A DNA stretch of 64,000 nt from Hwangdonia seohaensis. GTDB taxonomy: Bacteria > Bacteroidota > Bacteroidia > Flavobacteriales > Flavobacteriaceae. Position numbers and translations under genes: made by a program. Below, piece by piece: positions 18,344-26,297 of this stretch. Position 1 is the first letter of the stretch; every line of letters begins with the position of its first letter. Location: positions 1,175,824-1,239,823 of the forward strand of contig NZ_JAVSCK010000001.1 of the NCBI RefSeq assembly GCF_031932625.1, written 5' to 3'. The notes beneath the pieces are model-generated. The model was not told where the DNA came from and did not search any database. It was given only the letters and a program-made list of their open reading frames with translations.

Positions 18344-18608
18344 ATCTATTTATATAAAATTTAAATAATTTTCGCCATACAACATAACTTTATATTTTAT
18401 AAAACCTAATTTTTAACCATTTTTTATGTAAAAACGGGCAAAAACGAACAAAATTTAGTGTTTTTTTAAAGATTTTGGGCAATTTTGAACGATTTAGGGT
18501 ATTTGTATTCCAAAATTGAAGCCTTCAAATAATTTTAGATAAACACTTCATTCCATTATATTTAATAAAAATATTGTGCGAATGATAAATTTGGGCAATT
18601 CCTAGCAA

Positions 18609-21278
18609 CTAATTAACCGTATCCGTTGCTTTTTTCTTTTTACCCAATAAACCTCCAAGCACGTTTTTAACCGCATCATTGGTATTTGTTTTTGTAGAAT
18701 CTGTTGGTGTTTTGTTTTTATTGATAATACCACCTAAAACATCTTTAACCGTGTTGTTTTGTTCTTTTTTAAGCGAGTCGGTTTTGGTTTTATTGTTGCC
18801 AATAACATCGCCAATTAAATCCTTGACCTTGTCTTTGCCTTGATTTAATAATTTTTGTTTTTCAATCTCAATAAGTTGTTTTGTTAGGCTGCTAATGCCA
18901 CTGGTTAAATCGGTTTTTACGGTCGGACTCGTGTAAGAGCCACCAATATTGGCCGTAACCGGAATGGCGATATTTTTAGCTTCTTCGGTATTGATTCTTC
19001 CGATTAATTGATTGATCTCACCGCCTAAATATTTTGCGGGTACGTTAAAAATAGCGCTGTAATTTAGGGTTTTATCGAAACCGTGGGAGCCCGAAACGTT
19101 AATTACAATATCATCGTATTTTATTTGAAATGGATTTACGCTTACTTGTCCGTTGGCGAATTCCAGTTTGGTTTTTAAATCCTTTAAATCCAATTTTTTA
19201 AAGTCTATAAAATTTAGTGCGCCTTCAAGTTTTGTCATCAATTCACTTTGGTTTGCGCCAATTCGAGTTGCTAATAATTCCGCGAAAGCGTTACCGGACA
19301 TGCTACCCAAATCGGGTGAAAATGTTTCGTCTAATTTACCCGAAAGATTAATGGTTGTATTTAATTTACCAGCGAGCAATTTGGCTACGGGAGCTAAATT
19401 TTGAAGCAATTCCATGTTGTTAAACGATTGCGCAATATCAAACCCATTGGCGCCCAAATTCAAATTAAAAGTGGGTGTTTCGCTTTTTGTTGACACATCG
19501 CCGGTAATCGATAACGCACCGTCAAATATACTGGAGGTCATGTTCTTTAAGGTGGCTTGCTGGTCTTTAATTAACAGCGTGCCTTTAACATCCTTTAAAT
19601 TTAAATTGTCGTAAACCACGGTTTTGGCATCGGCATTAATGGTACAATCCAAAAAGGCGGGAATTTTTAGCGATTCGGTATTTGATGTCGTTTTGTTTTC
19701 AGCGGAAGCTTCATCTTCCGACATGAAATCACTCACTTTAAATACGTTGGAATTCACGTTAAAATTCCCTTGCAAGGTGTTGTCGCTTAATAAAAAACCC
19801 AGTAGATTTTTAATCGTTCCGGTAGCGTTTATATCGCTATCGCCCGTTTTGGCTTTAAAATGATTTAACGAAACCGTTCCCGGATTAAAGGTCATATCTG
19901 CTTTTGAAATATGAATGGGGTTTACAATATCTTCCGATGAAAATACAAAATCCGTAATGCTGGCCGAACCGTTATTTTTAATACGCTCATAAGCATTGGT
20001 TTCAATGGCTTTCATATCAAAGGAAGTATTGATTTTTCCTTTTAAAATACCGCTCAACGCATTATCCAATTCAATGGGGTACACTTTGGTAATGTTGGCT
20101 AAATTTAAAACCCCGTCAATATTGGCGTTAACCAGCATGTTTTTGGTGATGTTTTTTAAGGTTGCCGACGATTTAAATACATCGTCATCAATTTTAAAAT
20201 CGAGTTTATCAATGGCTATAAACGTATCATCTACATTGCCCGTGGTGTTTTTTATTGATGTATTTATGGAAATATTGCTCACACGTTTTGGCAAATCGGG
20301 ATATTTAAACGAGGCGTTGTTTGAAGTGATAGTAATGTCTAAATTAGGAATGGTTTCATCCGAATTCAACCCTTTTATAATACCGCTTATTTTAAAATCG
20401 CCCGTCGTTTGTACATCGTCAATATTTTTTGAATAGGCTTTTGGAATCACCGCCAAGAAATTTTTAAAATCAGATTCCGGGTTTTTAAAAGTGATGTCGA
20501 TCTCCTGTCCGTTTTCCAACAGCTTCACAAAACCTTGAAACTCCAAAGGCAAATCGTTAATAAAACCTTTGTTTTCTTTAAAGGTGTAAATGCTGTTGTT
20601 TAAATCCAACCCAATTAAAGCATCCAATTTTACGGGGTTGTTGCTTAAATAGGTAGTGCTATCCATGGTAATGCTCAAATTGGCTTCACTTTTGGTGTTT
20701 AATTCTGACGCTTCCGCGGAAAAAATACCGTTGCCTGTATGGTTTATTTCAGATACGTGGATGATCATATTTGAAGCTTCATCCAAATACGTTAACGCAC
20801 TGTTGTTGATGCTGTACTCTTCAAGATTAAAGGAAAAACTACTTGATGGTGTTTCGGTTGAAGCCTTTTCATCTGCTTTGGCAATATCATAATTAACATC
20901 GCCAAATTTATTTGTTTTTAAGGTTAATAAAACTTCGTCGGCATCAATGGAATTTACGGTTATCGGGTCGTCGTCGGCTTTTTTAAACAGCTCTTTAATA
21001 GGCATGGTAAACGCGATGTTTTTTGCGGTGGCCAACGTTTCGTCTTTAAAAGGCGCAAAATTGGTAATCACCAAATCGCTTACGCTAACATGGGCTTGCG
21101 GGAAGCTACTGATAAAACTTAGGCTAACATCGCTAAACTCCACTTTGGCATTGACGTTCTCGTTTATAAATCGCTTAACCATGTCTTTAATTTGGCCTTG
21201 AAACGCAAAAGGAATTGCAATTAAAAGTACAATGATAATTAGTAATGTAATGCCAATAATTTTTAAAGCTTTTTTCAT
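18609..21278 (-). CDS. AsmA-like C-terminal region protein
   Basis: A large envelope protein of 889 residues with one N-terminal membrane helix (residues 5-27) and a long periplasmic part of repeating beta-strand motifs. AsmA/TamB-type proteins form beta-groove bridges thought to move phospholipid to the outer membrane. AsmA signatures include the N-terminal VEFSDVSLSFISSFPQAHVSVSDL and the C-terminal LNFIDFKKLDLKDLKTKLEFANG blocks. The final 100 residues contain near-repeats of the type KVKDLIGDVIGNNKTKTDSL, NTVKDVLGGIINKNKTPTDS and AVKNVLGGLLGKKKKATDT. There is no co-directional close neighbour. Confidence 0.85.
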   Translation of the reverse strand: MKKALKIIGITLLIIIVLLIAIPFAFQGQIKDMVKRFINENVNAKVEFSDVSLSFISSFPQAHVSVSDLVITNFAPFKDETLATAKNIAFTMPIKELFKKADDDPITVNSIDADEVLLTLKTNKFGDVNYDIAKADEKASTETPSSSFSFNLEEYSINNSALTYLDEASNMIIHVSEINHTGNGIFSAEASELNTKSEANLSITMDSTTYLSNNPVKLDALIGLDLNNSIYTFKENKGFINDLPLEFQGFVKLLENGQEIDITFKNPESDFKNFLAVIPKAYSKNIDDVQTTGDFKISGIIKGLNSDETIPNLDITITSNNASFKYPDLPKRVSNISINTSIKNTTGNVDDTFIAIDKLDFKIDDDVFKSSATLKNITKNMLVNANIDGVLNLANITKVYPIELDNALSGILKGKINTSFDMKAIETNAYERIKNNGSASITDFVFSSEDIVNPIHISKADMTFNPGTVSLNHFKAKTGDSDINATGTIKNLLGFLLSDNTLQGNFNVNSNVFKVSDFMSEDEASAENKTTSNTESLKIPAFLDCTINADAKTVVYDNLNLKDVKGTLLIKDQQATLKNMTSSIFDGALSITGDVSTKSETPTFNLNLGANGFDIAQSFNNMELLQNLAPVAKLLAGKLNTTINLSGKLDETFSPDLGSMSGNAFAELLATRIGANQSELMTKLEGALNFIDFKKLDLKDLKTKLEFANGQVSVNPFQIKYDDIVINVSGSHGFDKTLNYSAIFNVPAKYLGGEINQLIGRINTEEAKNIAIPVTANIGGSYTSPTVKTDLTSGISSLTKQLIEIEKQKLLNQGKDKVKDLIGDVIGNNKTKTDSLKKEQNNTVKDVLGGIINKNKTPTDSTKTNTNDAVKNVLGGLLGKKKKATDTVN

Positions 21279-21386
21279 AAAAACGAGTTTATATAAATAT
21301 ACGAGTGTGATTGTGTTTAAGTTTAAATAACTAAAAAGTTTAATAAAAGTTTAACCTTAACGAAAGTAATATTAACGCAAACGAAA

Positions 21387-22091
21387 TTACAGTAAATCTA
21401 TCTCTTCATTTACCTTTAGATTAAAACGTTTTCTGAATAAATAAACGCCCAAATATAAAAAAGGCGTGTCGCAAGCAGCTACAAAAACCTTAAATAAAAA
21501 CCCGCTAACCAATAAGCCTTTAAAAAGGCTCCAGGGCAAAACCTCGAAAAAGCACAACAGAAAAACAACCGAAAATGTATCGACAAATTGCGATAACCAT
21601 GTCGAGAAATTGTTGCGCAGCCAAAGGTATTTGCCACGGGTGAGTTTTTTCCAGAAATGATAAATTTGAATATCTACAAATTGCGCAAATAAATAGGCCG
21701 TCATGCTGGCGCCAACCGCTAAAATGGTTCGGCCAAATACTTTTGTAAAAATAGAATCGTTAATGGGCGAATCTGCAAAAGCGGGAACCACATCGGCAAC
21801 ATAAACAATTAATACCGAAAACAAAGAGGCAAAAATACCGGTAACCACTACTTGATTTGCCCGCTTTTTACCGTAAATCTCGCTAATTAAATCGGTGATT
21901 AAAAAGGTAATGGGATAGGGTAAAATACCAACCGACACAATAAAAAGTTTGCTCCCAAAAACCTCAATGTCCAACGGGTGCCAATAAAAAAACTTTTGAA
22001 AAATCAAGTTTGAAACCACCAACGATGTTATAAACAGCGCCCCTAAAAGCATGTAAATACGCTGTGCCGCAAGTTTGTCTTTTAATGTCAT
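21387..22091 (-). CDS. Queuosine precursor transporter (YhhQ family)
   Basis: An inner membrane protein of 234 residues with about six or seven helices, matching the VUT/YhhQ family that imports queuosine precursors for tRNA modification. Conserved stretches are LITDLISEIYGKKRANQVV, ASMTAYLFAQFVDIQIYHFW and STWLSQFVDTFSVVFL. The frame runs upstream to 22247, but the extra 52 residues are encoded by a dispersed repeat. The ATG at 22089-22091 (MTLKDKLAAQRIYM) is the natural start. Confidence 0.9.
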   Translation of the reverse strand: MTLKDKLAAQRIYMLLGALFITSLVVSNLIFQKFFYWHPLDIEVFGSKLFIVSVGILPYPITFLITDLISEIYGKKRANQVVVTGIFASLFSVLIVYVADVVPAFADSPINDSIFTKVFGRTILAVGASMTAYLFAQFVDIQIYHFWKKLTRGKYLWLRNNFSTWLSQFVDTFSVVFLLCFFEVLPWSLFKGLLVSGFLFKVFVAACDTPFLYLGVYLFRKRFNLKVNEEIDLL

Positions 22092-22094
22092 ATA

Positions 22095-22112
22095 AATTGT
22101 GAATAAATAATT
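22095..22112. repeat. Left copy of an 18-bp direct repeat flanking the GIY-YIG unit
   Basis: AATTGTGAATAAATAATT here matches AATTGTGAATAAATCATT at 22710-22727 in 17 of 18 positions. The pair brackets a 597-bp segment that holds the GIY-YIG gene and its repeats. This looks like a target-site duplication or a recombination footprint. Confidence 0.6.
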
Positions 22113-22116
22113 TGTT

Positions 22117-22160
22117 GTCAGTTCGAGTGATGCGACGCAGGAGCATTGTATCGAGAACTT
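22117..22160 (+). repeat. Dispersed TTCGAGTG...ATCGAGAAC repeat, copy 1
   Basis: GTCAGTTCGAGTGATGCGAC followed by GCAGGAGCATTGTATCGAGAACT. A related but weaker copy is at 22668-22705 (CAGTGGTGCC ... GAGCATTGTTTCGGGAAC) in the same orientation, so both ends of the GIY-YIG unit carry it. The unit belongs to the same family as the longer copies at 22203-22268 and 22586-22638. Confidence 0.6.
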
Positions 22161-22202
22161 GTTTAATTCAATATACTTATTTAATAGTTTTAAATTTTGA
22201 TT

Positions 22203-22268
22203 TCTAAAGCTTCTCAATACAATTCCGATAAAAAAAATCGGAATCACTCGAAGCGATATAACGAGAAC
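22203..22268 (-). repeat. Dispersed palindromic repeat downstream of the GIY-YIG gene
   Basis: On the minus strand it reads TTCGAGTGATTCCGAT, a T-run, ATCGGAATTGTATTGAGAAG. The ATTCCGAT/ATCGGAAT pair forms a hairpin with a T-rich loop. A near-identical copy lies at 22586-22638 in the same orientation, so the two are direct repeats flanking the nuclease gene. Confidence 0.7.
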
Positions 22269-22564
22269 TAAGGTTTGTTAAATTTCTTTTTGGCTAAGTT
22301 AGGAAGCTTATCGAAATCATTATTAATTAATGCTTCTTTTTTAGCTCGGGACCATTTTTTGATTTGTTTTTCGGTTGCAATAGCCAAATCGATATTTGTG
22401 AATTCTGCATAAAATTCTAAATGAATTGGTCTCCGTTCAAAAGTGTAACTATCATTATATTTTCCAGATTTATGTTCAGCAATTCGCTTAGTTAAATTAG
22501 ATGTTATGCCTGTGTAATACGTGTTGTCTGAACATTTTAAAATATAAACATAATAGATTTTCAT
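22268..22564 (-). CDS. GIY-YIG nuclease family protein
   Basis: A 98-residue single-domain GIY-YIG endonuclease of the UvrC N-terminal type. YYVYILKCSDNTYYTGITSNLTKR carries the GIY-YIG strands and catalytic Arg (quoted in part: YVYILKC, YYTGITS, LTKRIAEHKSGK), with Glu in the later ATEKQIKKWSRAKK helix. Small proteins of this kind are plentiful in flavobacteria and their function is not firmly known. It is flanked on both sides by the same direct repeats and by an outer 18-bp direct repeat, so it may be the gene of a mobile unit. Confidence 0.88.
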   Translation of the reverse strand: MKIYYVYILKCSDNTYYTGITSNLTKRIAEHKSGKYNDSYTFERRPIHLEFYAEFTNIDLAIATEKQIKKWSRAKKEALINNDFDKLPNLAKKKFNKP

Positions 22565-22585
22565 AGTTATAAAGTTGAAAATTCT

Positions 22586-22638
22586 AGACTTCTCGATACA
22601 ATTCCGATAAAAAAATCGGAATCACTCGAAGTGACATT
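22586..22638 (-). repeat. Dispersed palindromic repeat upstream of the GIY-YIG gene
   Basis: This is the second copy of the element at 22203-22268. On the minus strand: CACTTCGAGTGATTCCGAT, a T-run, ATCGGAATTGTATCGAGAAG. It starts about 20 nt upstream of the nuclease ATG and may contribute to its transcription. Confidence 0.7.
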
Positions 22639-22709
22639 CGTTATTAATTATTATTAGTTCTATACAAGTTTCAGTGGTGCCACACAAGAGCATTGTTTCG
22701 GGAACTAAT

Positions 22710-22727
22710 AATTGTGAATAAATCATT
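22710..22727. repeat. Right copy of the 18-bp direct repeat flanking the GIY-YIG unit
   Basis: AATTGTGAATAAATCATT, 17 of 18 bases identical to the copy at 22095-22112. It lies 49 bp upstream of the folK fusion gene. Confidence 0.6.
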
Positions 22728-22776
22728 AATGTAAATATAAAGTAAACCATTTACTTTTAGTTAATTTGCTTTCTCA

Positions 22777-23907
22777 ATGAAAAAACCAACTACATTTTAT
22801 ATTGCATTAGGCAGCAACAAAGGCGATAAATTTAAAAATTTACAAAACGCCATGGATGCCATTCATAAAAAGATAGGGCATATAAAACTGATTTCGAAAG
22901 TTTATAAATCGCCTGCCTTTGGTTTTGAAAGTGATGACTTTTTTAATGCCTGCGCGGTATTGGAATCGTATTTGAGCGCGGAACAGGTGTTACAGGAACT
23001 ACTGTCTATTGAAACCGCTTTAGGGCGCACCCGAAAAAAAAGAGCGGGTTATGAAGCCCGAACCATTGATTTGGACATTGTTTTTGCCGAAACCCAAATT
23101 ATCGATACCCAAACACTTCAAGTGCCGCATCCCGAAATGGAAAAACGCAGGTTTGTACTGCAACCGCTTAACGATATTGCATCTAAAATAAAGCACCCCA
23201 AAAACCATAAAGTCGTCTCGGTTTTGTTGGCGGAATGTGAAGACGAATCGGTTTTGGAACCCATTAATATTTGGTTGAAAAATCCGAGCAAAGTCTATGA
23301 TTTTTCAAAATACAACTACATTGCCATTGAGGGGAATATTGGCGCCGGAAAAACCAGTTTAGCTACTAAAATGGCGCACGATTTTAATGCGAAACTTATT
23401 TTAGAACGTTTTGCCGATAATCCGTTTTTGCCTAAATTTTACGAAGATGCACAGCGTTACGCCTTTACTTTGGAGATGAGTTTTTTGGCCGATCGCTACC
23501 AGCAAATATCAGACGATTTGGCGCAACTCGATTTGTTTAAAGATTTTATCGTGAGCGATTACGACGTGTTTAAATCGCTTATTTTCTCAAAGATTACTTT
23601 GGCTGAAGATGAGTTTATGTTATACCGAAAGCTTTTTAATTTGATGTACAAAGATTTAAAAAAGCCTGAATTATACGTGTATTTGTATCAAAACACCGAA
23701 CGGTTGCAACAAAACATTAAAAAACGCGGACGCGATTACGAGCAGAATATAGACAACGAATACCTGGAAAAAATAAACGCGGGTTATTTGGAATTTTTAA
23801 AAACCCAAAGCGATTTTAATGTAAAAATCATTGATATTTCCGACAGGGATTTTGTTGAAAATCGAGGGGATTATTTATGGGTTTTGGATGAGATTTGTGG
23901 GATGTGA
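22777..23907 (+). CDS. folK: Bifunctional HPPK (FolK) - deoxynucleoside kinase fusion
   Basis: A 376-residue two-domain cytoplasmic protein. Residues 1-160 are 6-hydroxymethyl-7,8-dihydropterin pyrophosphokinase (YIALGSNKGDK, ALGRTRKKRAG, RTIDLDIVF around 95-103, VPHPEMEKRRFVLQPL). Residues 178-376 are a deoxynucleoside kinase with the P-loop GNIGAGKT at 186-193, LERFADNPFLPKFYED, the FLADRYQQ region and the lid DYEQNIDNEYLE. The fusion joins folate synthesis to deoxynucleoside salvage, two routes that meet in dTMP supply. From memory, it is common in flavobacteria. It is divergent from the GIY-YIG unit. Confidence 0.9.
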   Translation: MKKPTTFYIALGSNKGDKFKNLQNAMDAIHKKIGHIKLISKVYKSPAFGFESDDFFNACAVLESYLSAEQVLQELLSIETALGRTRKKRAGYEARTIDLDIVFAETQIIDTQTLQVPHPEMEKRRFVLQPLNDIASKIKHPKNHKVVSVLLAECEDESVLEPINIWLKNPSKVYDFSKYNYIAIEGNIGAGKTSLATKMAHDFNAKLILERFADNPFLPKFYEDAQRYAFTLEMSFLADRYQQISDDLAQLDLFKDFIVSDYDVFKSLIFSKITLAEDEFMLYRKLFNLMYKDLKKPELYVYLYQNTERLQQNIKKRGRDYEQNIDNEYLEKINAGYLEFLKTQSDFNVKIIDISDRDFVENRGDYLWVLDEICGM

Positions 23908-23925
23908 TTTTGGAGTTCCGCTTAT

Positions 23926-24121
23926 CGGTTTTGTATATGAAACGTAGCGTGTAAAAAGACACTAACTTTTCGGATTAATATAGAGCCAAATTTTTATATT
24001 TTGTTTTAGTTTTTCTCTTTTTAAAGCCAAATTAAAAATTTGGCGGACTTTCTAAATATAAAAAACCTTTCGGTTTTGTACTTATTAGCTATGTTTTATA
24101 CATCGTGTTGTAAAACGTTTT
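23926..24121 (-). repeat. Cassette-type inverted-repeat element A
   Basis: The left arm TTTTGTATATGAAACGTAGC (about 23928-23947) is complementary, with a 2-nt gap, to the right arm GCTATGTTTTATACA (24088-24102). The right end GTGTTGTAAAACGTTTTTTA (24105-24124) is identical over 20 bp to the end of another element at 61964-61983, and in both cases its last three bases are the stop codon of a minus-strand gene. The interior holds a second hairpin (GCCAAATT / AATTTGGC). It is a member of the element family described under findings. Confidence 0.65.
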
Positions 24122-24598
24122 TTATTCGGTTGTTGTTAAATTGACTTTTGTTCCGTCTGGCAAATCTTTAATTTGTTTATGAATTTGTCCGCTTAATTCG
24201 AAATGAACTTCAATATCAGTTAATTCAAAATTTTCTGGCTCATATTCTCCACCTAAAACGGGCAATTTTTTATATCCGTAAAGATGCTTTTCGGTTAACT
24301 CAAGTCCGCTTTCTTTTAATTTTTCTATAAGTCCAATTAAAAACCATTCGTCAACTTGTTCACTGTCTTTTAGTTTAGATTTAAACTCTTCGATGTTGTC
24401 AGCCACTTTTTCGAAAATTCCCTCTCCAACATTAAGCCAAAAGCAGAACCCTTTTTCATCAGCAAGAAATAAATCCCCAATACTAGACATTAAAATTGGT
24501 TTTTTATCAGTTCCGATTAACCAACTCCAACTTTCTGTCAACCGATTTTGGTCAATGTGTTTAAAATCAATCTTTAAGTCGTTCCAAGTAATTTTCAT
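24122..24598 (-). CDS. Immunity-like protein, DUF1851 (Tdi1) type
   Basis: A 158-residue cytoplasmic acidic protein. The pattern PILMSSIGDLFLADEKGFCFWLNVGEGIFEKVAD resembles the DUF1851/T6SS Tdi1 immunity C-terminal domain (a short piece: SSIGDLFL, FWLNVGEG). The later DEWFLIGLIEKLKESG and HLYGYKKLPVLGGEYEPENF segments also fit that family. The ATG at 24598 shares one base with the stop of a broken upstream gene (TAATG), so translation was once coupled. The stop codon is the last triplet of repeat element A. The family assignment is from memory and moderately sure. Confidence 0.6.
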   Translation of the reverse strand: MKITWNDLKIDFKHIDQNRLTESWSWLIGTDKKPILMSSIGDLFLADEKGFCFWLNVGEGIFEKVADNIEEFKSKLKDSEQVDEWFLIGLIEKLKESGLELTEKHLYGYKKLPVLGGEYEPENFELTDIEVHFELSGQIHKQIKDLPDGTKVNLTTTE

Positions 24599-24869
24599 TA
24601 TTCGTAGATTTTCCCAATATAAATTATTTCTGCAAAATTTTTCCAACTTGCCTCTTCAGAAAACCCACTGTCCTTTGTGCCAGCGTGTATAGCATCAAGA
24701 AGTGAAGCAATATCATTATGTTCCCAACCATTATGTCCGGATGAATAAGGTGATGATGGTTCTAATTTTCTTTTTCGTCTTCCTCTCTTTTGTCAAGCAT
24801 TAGAGCTTTGATAAATTCAAGAAAAGTATCTAAGGAGTTAACTCTTTCTATTAGTTTAAATGGTTCCAA
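24599..24869 (-). pseudogene. Frameshifted small gene (DUF7660-like) upstream of the DUF1851 gene
   Basis: The minus strand encodes LEPFKLIERVNSLDTFLEF and then a Lys/Glu run that hits a stop. In the next frame the product resumes as KLEPSSPYSSGHNGWEHND and runs to GKIYE and a TAA at 24599-24601. A single-base indel in the A-rich run near 24765-24775 explains the break. There is no ATG start; TTG at 24867-24869 is the only candidate. The resumed part, with SSGHNGWEHNDIASLLDAI, recalls the DUF7660 family. It overlaps the DUF1851 start by one base. Confidence 0.55.
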
Positions 24870-24992
24870 TCAGTTTTTCATTAAATGTTTTACCATGGTT
24901 TTTGCATATCAATCTGTTTCAATGATTAATATCCACCGATAAGCGAAGTTAATTTTTTTTAAAATTAGAACCAAGTTGAATTGTAAGTTAAT

Positions 24993-25073
24993 TTTGTCAT
25001 TCCTGCGAAGGCAGGAATCTACATTTCAGTTTCGATTATTATTGGATTCCGTGTCAAGCACGGAATGACAAAA
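24993..25073. repeat. Double-palindrome dispersed repeat (GTCATTCC...GGAATGAC)
   Basis: GTCATTCCTGCGAAGGCAGGAAT and ATTCCGTGTCAAGCACGGAATGAC are two small hairpins. They are arranged so that the outer ends TTTTGTCATTCC / GGAATGACAAAA also pair. This is a widespread intergenic repeat in flavobacteria. Related hairpins are at 26300-26325 and 52603-52625. Confidence 0.7.
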
Positions 25074-25097
25074 ACGAGTTCACTCAAAAAACCACCG

Positions 25098-25757
25098 CTA
25101 AAACACCTCAAACAACGTCGTTACAATACGTCCTTTTTTATCATCCAAAACATACTTGTTAAGTTGTTTTTCATTTTTAATCTTAAAATTAAAAGGCGCT
25201 TCCAAAATGTTAACACCGCTGTTTTGTTTTAGCCGAATCCCTTGCCCGGAAATGATGTCTTTGTTCGGGGTAAAGTTACCCAAAGGTATATGTTCCGTTA
25301 GAATGATGTATTTATAAGTTTTTAATTTTTTTAAAATGTTTTGTATTTCAGCATTCGATAAATGCTGCAAAACTTGCCGTAAAATAACGCAGTCTGCTTG
25401 GGGGAGTGCTTCTTTTGAAATATCCAAATAGCGAAACTCTAAGTTGTCTTCTTTAAATAATGTTTTATTTCTTTCAATAAGGGATTCAACAATATCTACG
25501 GCACTATATTTTTTAGTGTATTTGGTGAGTTGCTTGCCGATATTAAAATCGCCACAACCTAAATCGCATACCGTTAGCGGGTTTGTAAAAGATTTTAAAA
25601 ATGTGGAGACCGCCTCTAAATATGGCTTTGTGATTTCTGGATTGTGCGAGCCTTCTCCCGAATAAAAATCGGTCTCGTTTCCGCCCCAAAGATGCCTTTC
25701 GTAAATTTGATGCATCACTGCTTTTGTGGGCCAAGGCTGTTTTGGTTTTTTAGTCAC
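25098..25757 (-). CDS. Class I SAM-dependent methyltransferase
   Basis: A 219-residue cytoplasmic methyltransferase. The SAM-binding motif VCDLGCGDFNIGKQL is followed by YSAVDIVESLIERN and by the post-II block ADCVILRQVLQHL. The N-terminus, WPTKAVMHQIYERHLWGG, is typical of a family with unknown acceptor. The best start is GTG at 25755-25757, within GTGACTAA, which overlaps the stop of the TrmH-like gene by 8 nt. An ATG further up at 25799 lies inside that gene. The overlap suggests translational coupling. Confidence 0.82.
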   Translation of the reverse strand: MTKKPKQPWPTKAVMHQIYERHLWGGNETDFYSGEGSHNPEITKPYLEAVSTFLKSFTNPLTVCDLGCGDFNIGKQLTKYTKKYSAVDIVESLIERNKTLFKEDNLEFRYLDISKEALPQADCVILRQVLQHLSNAEIQNILKKLKTYKYIILTEHIPLGNFTPNKDIISGQGIRLKQNSGVNILEAPFNFKIKNEKQLNKYVLDDKKGRIVTTLFEVF

Positions 25758-26286
25758 TGCAATTAAGTTTGCTAAACAAATCCCAAACCACAACGCCACA
25801 GCTCACCGAAATATTTAAAGAATGTTTGGTGCCAAATTGAGGAATTTCAATAACCACATCGCTAATGTTTACCACATTTTGGGCAACACCTTTTACCTCG
25901 TTGCCAAAAACCAAGGCGTATTTGGTGTTGGGTAAAACTGTAAAATCGTTAAGCATGGTGGCATTTTCGGCCTGCTCAATCGCACATATTTTTACGTTTT
26001 CGGCTTTAAGTTTTTCAACCACATCTAAAGTGTTTTCGGCGTATTCCCAATCTACCGTTTCGGTACTTCCCAATGCGGTTTTATGTATGTCTTTATGCGG
26101 AGGCGTTGCCGTAATGCCACACAAATAAATTTTTTCGATTAAAAAGGCGTCACTGGTTCGAAAAACCGAACCAATGTTATTTAAGCTTCTAATGTTGTCG
26201 AGAATAATGATTAACGGTGTTTTTTGGGCGTCTTTAAAAGCATGAATGCTTAATCGGTCTAATTCGCTATTTTTTAGTTTGCGCAT
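25750..26286 (-). CDS. TrmH/SpoU family RNA 2'-O-methyltransferase
   Basis: A 178-residue SPOUT-class enzyme that methylates ribose 2'-O positions in tRNA or rRNA. Motif 1 is NIRSLNNIGSVFRT, motif 2 is LVFGNEVKGVAQ, and motif 3 is IEIPQFGTKHSLNISVSCGVVVWDL (quoted pieces: IEIPQFGT, SLNISVSCG). The ATG at 26286 (MRKLKNSELDRL) is chosen. The 30 extra in-frame residues upstream are encoded by a palindromic repeat. It lies divergent from mutS, as is common in flavobacteria. Confidence 0.88.
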   Translation of the reverse strand: MRKLKNSELDRLSIHAFKDAQKTPLIIILDNIRSLNNIGSVFRTSDAFLIEKIYLCGITATPPHKDIHKTALGSTETVDWEYAENTLDVVEKLKAENVKICAIEQAENATMLNDFTVLPNTKYALVFGNEVKGVAQNVVNISDVVIEIPQFGTKHSLNISVSCGVVVWDLFSKLNCSD

Positions 26287-26297
26287 TGAATATCGTT

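Noticed and set aside
19996..20436. 146-residue plus-strand open frame
   Set aside because: It is antisense to the AsmA-like gene and one of many such frames along it; composition reflects the opposite strand.
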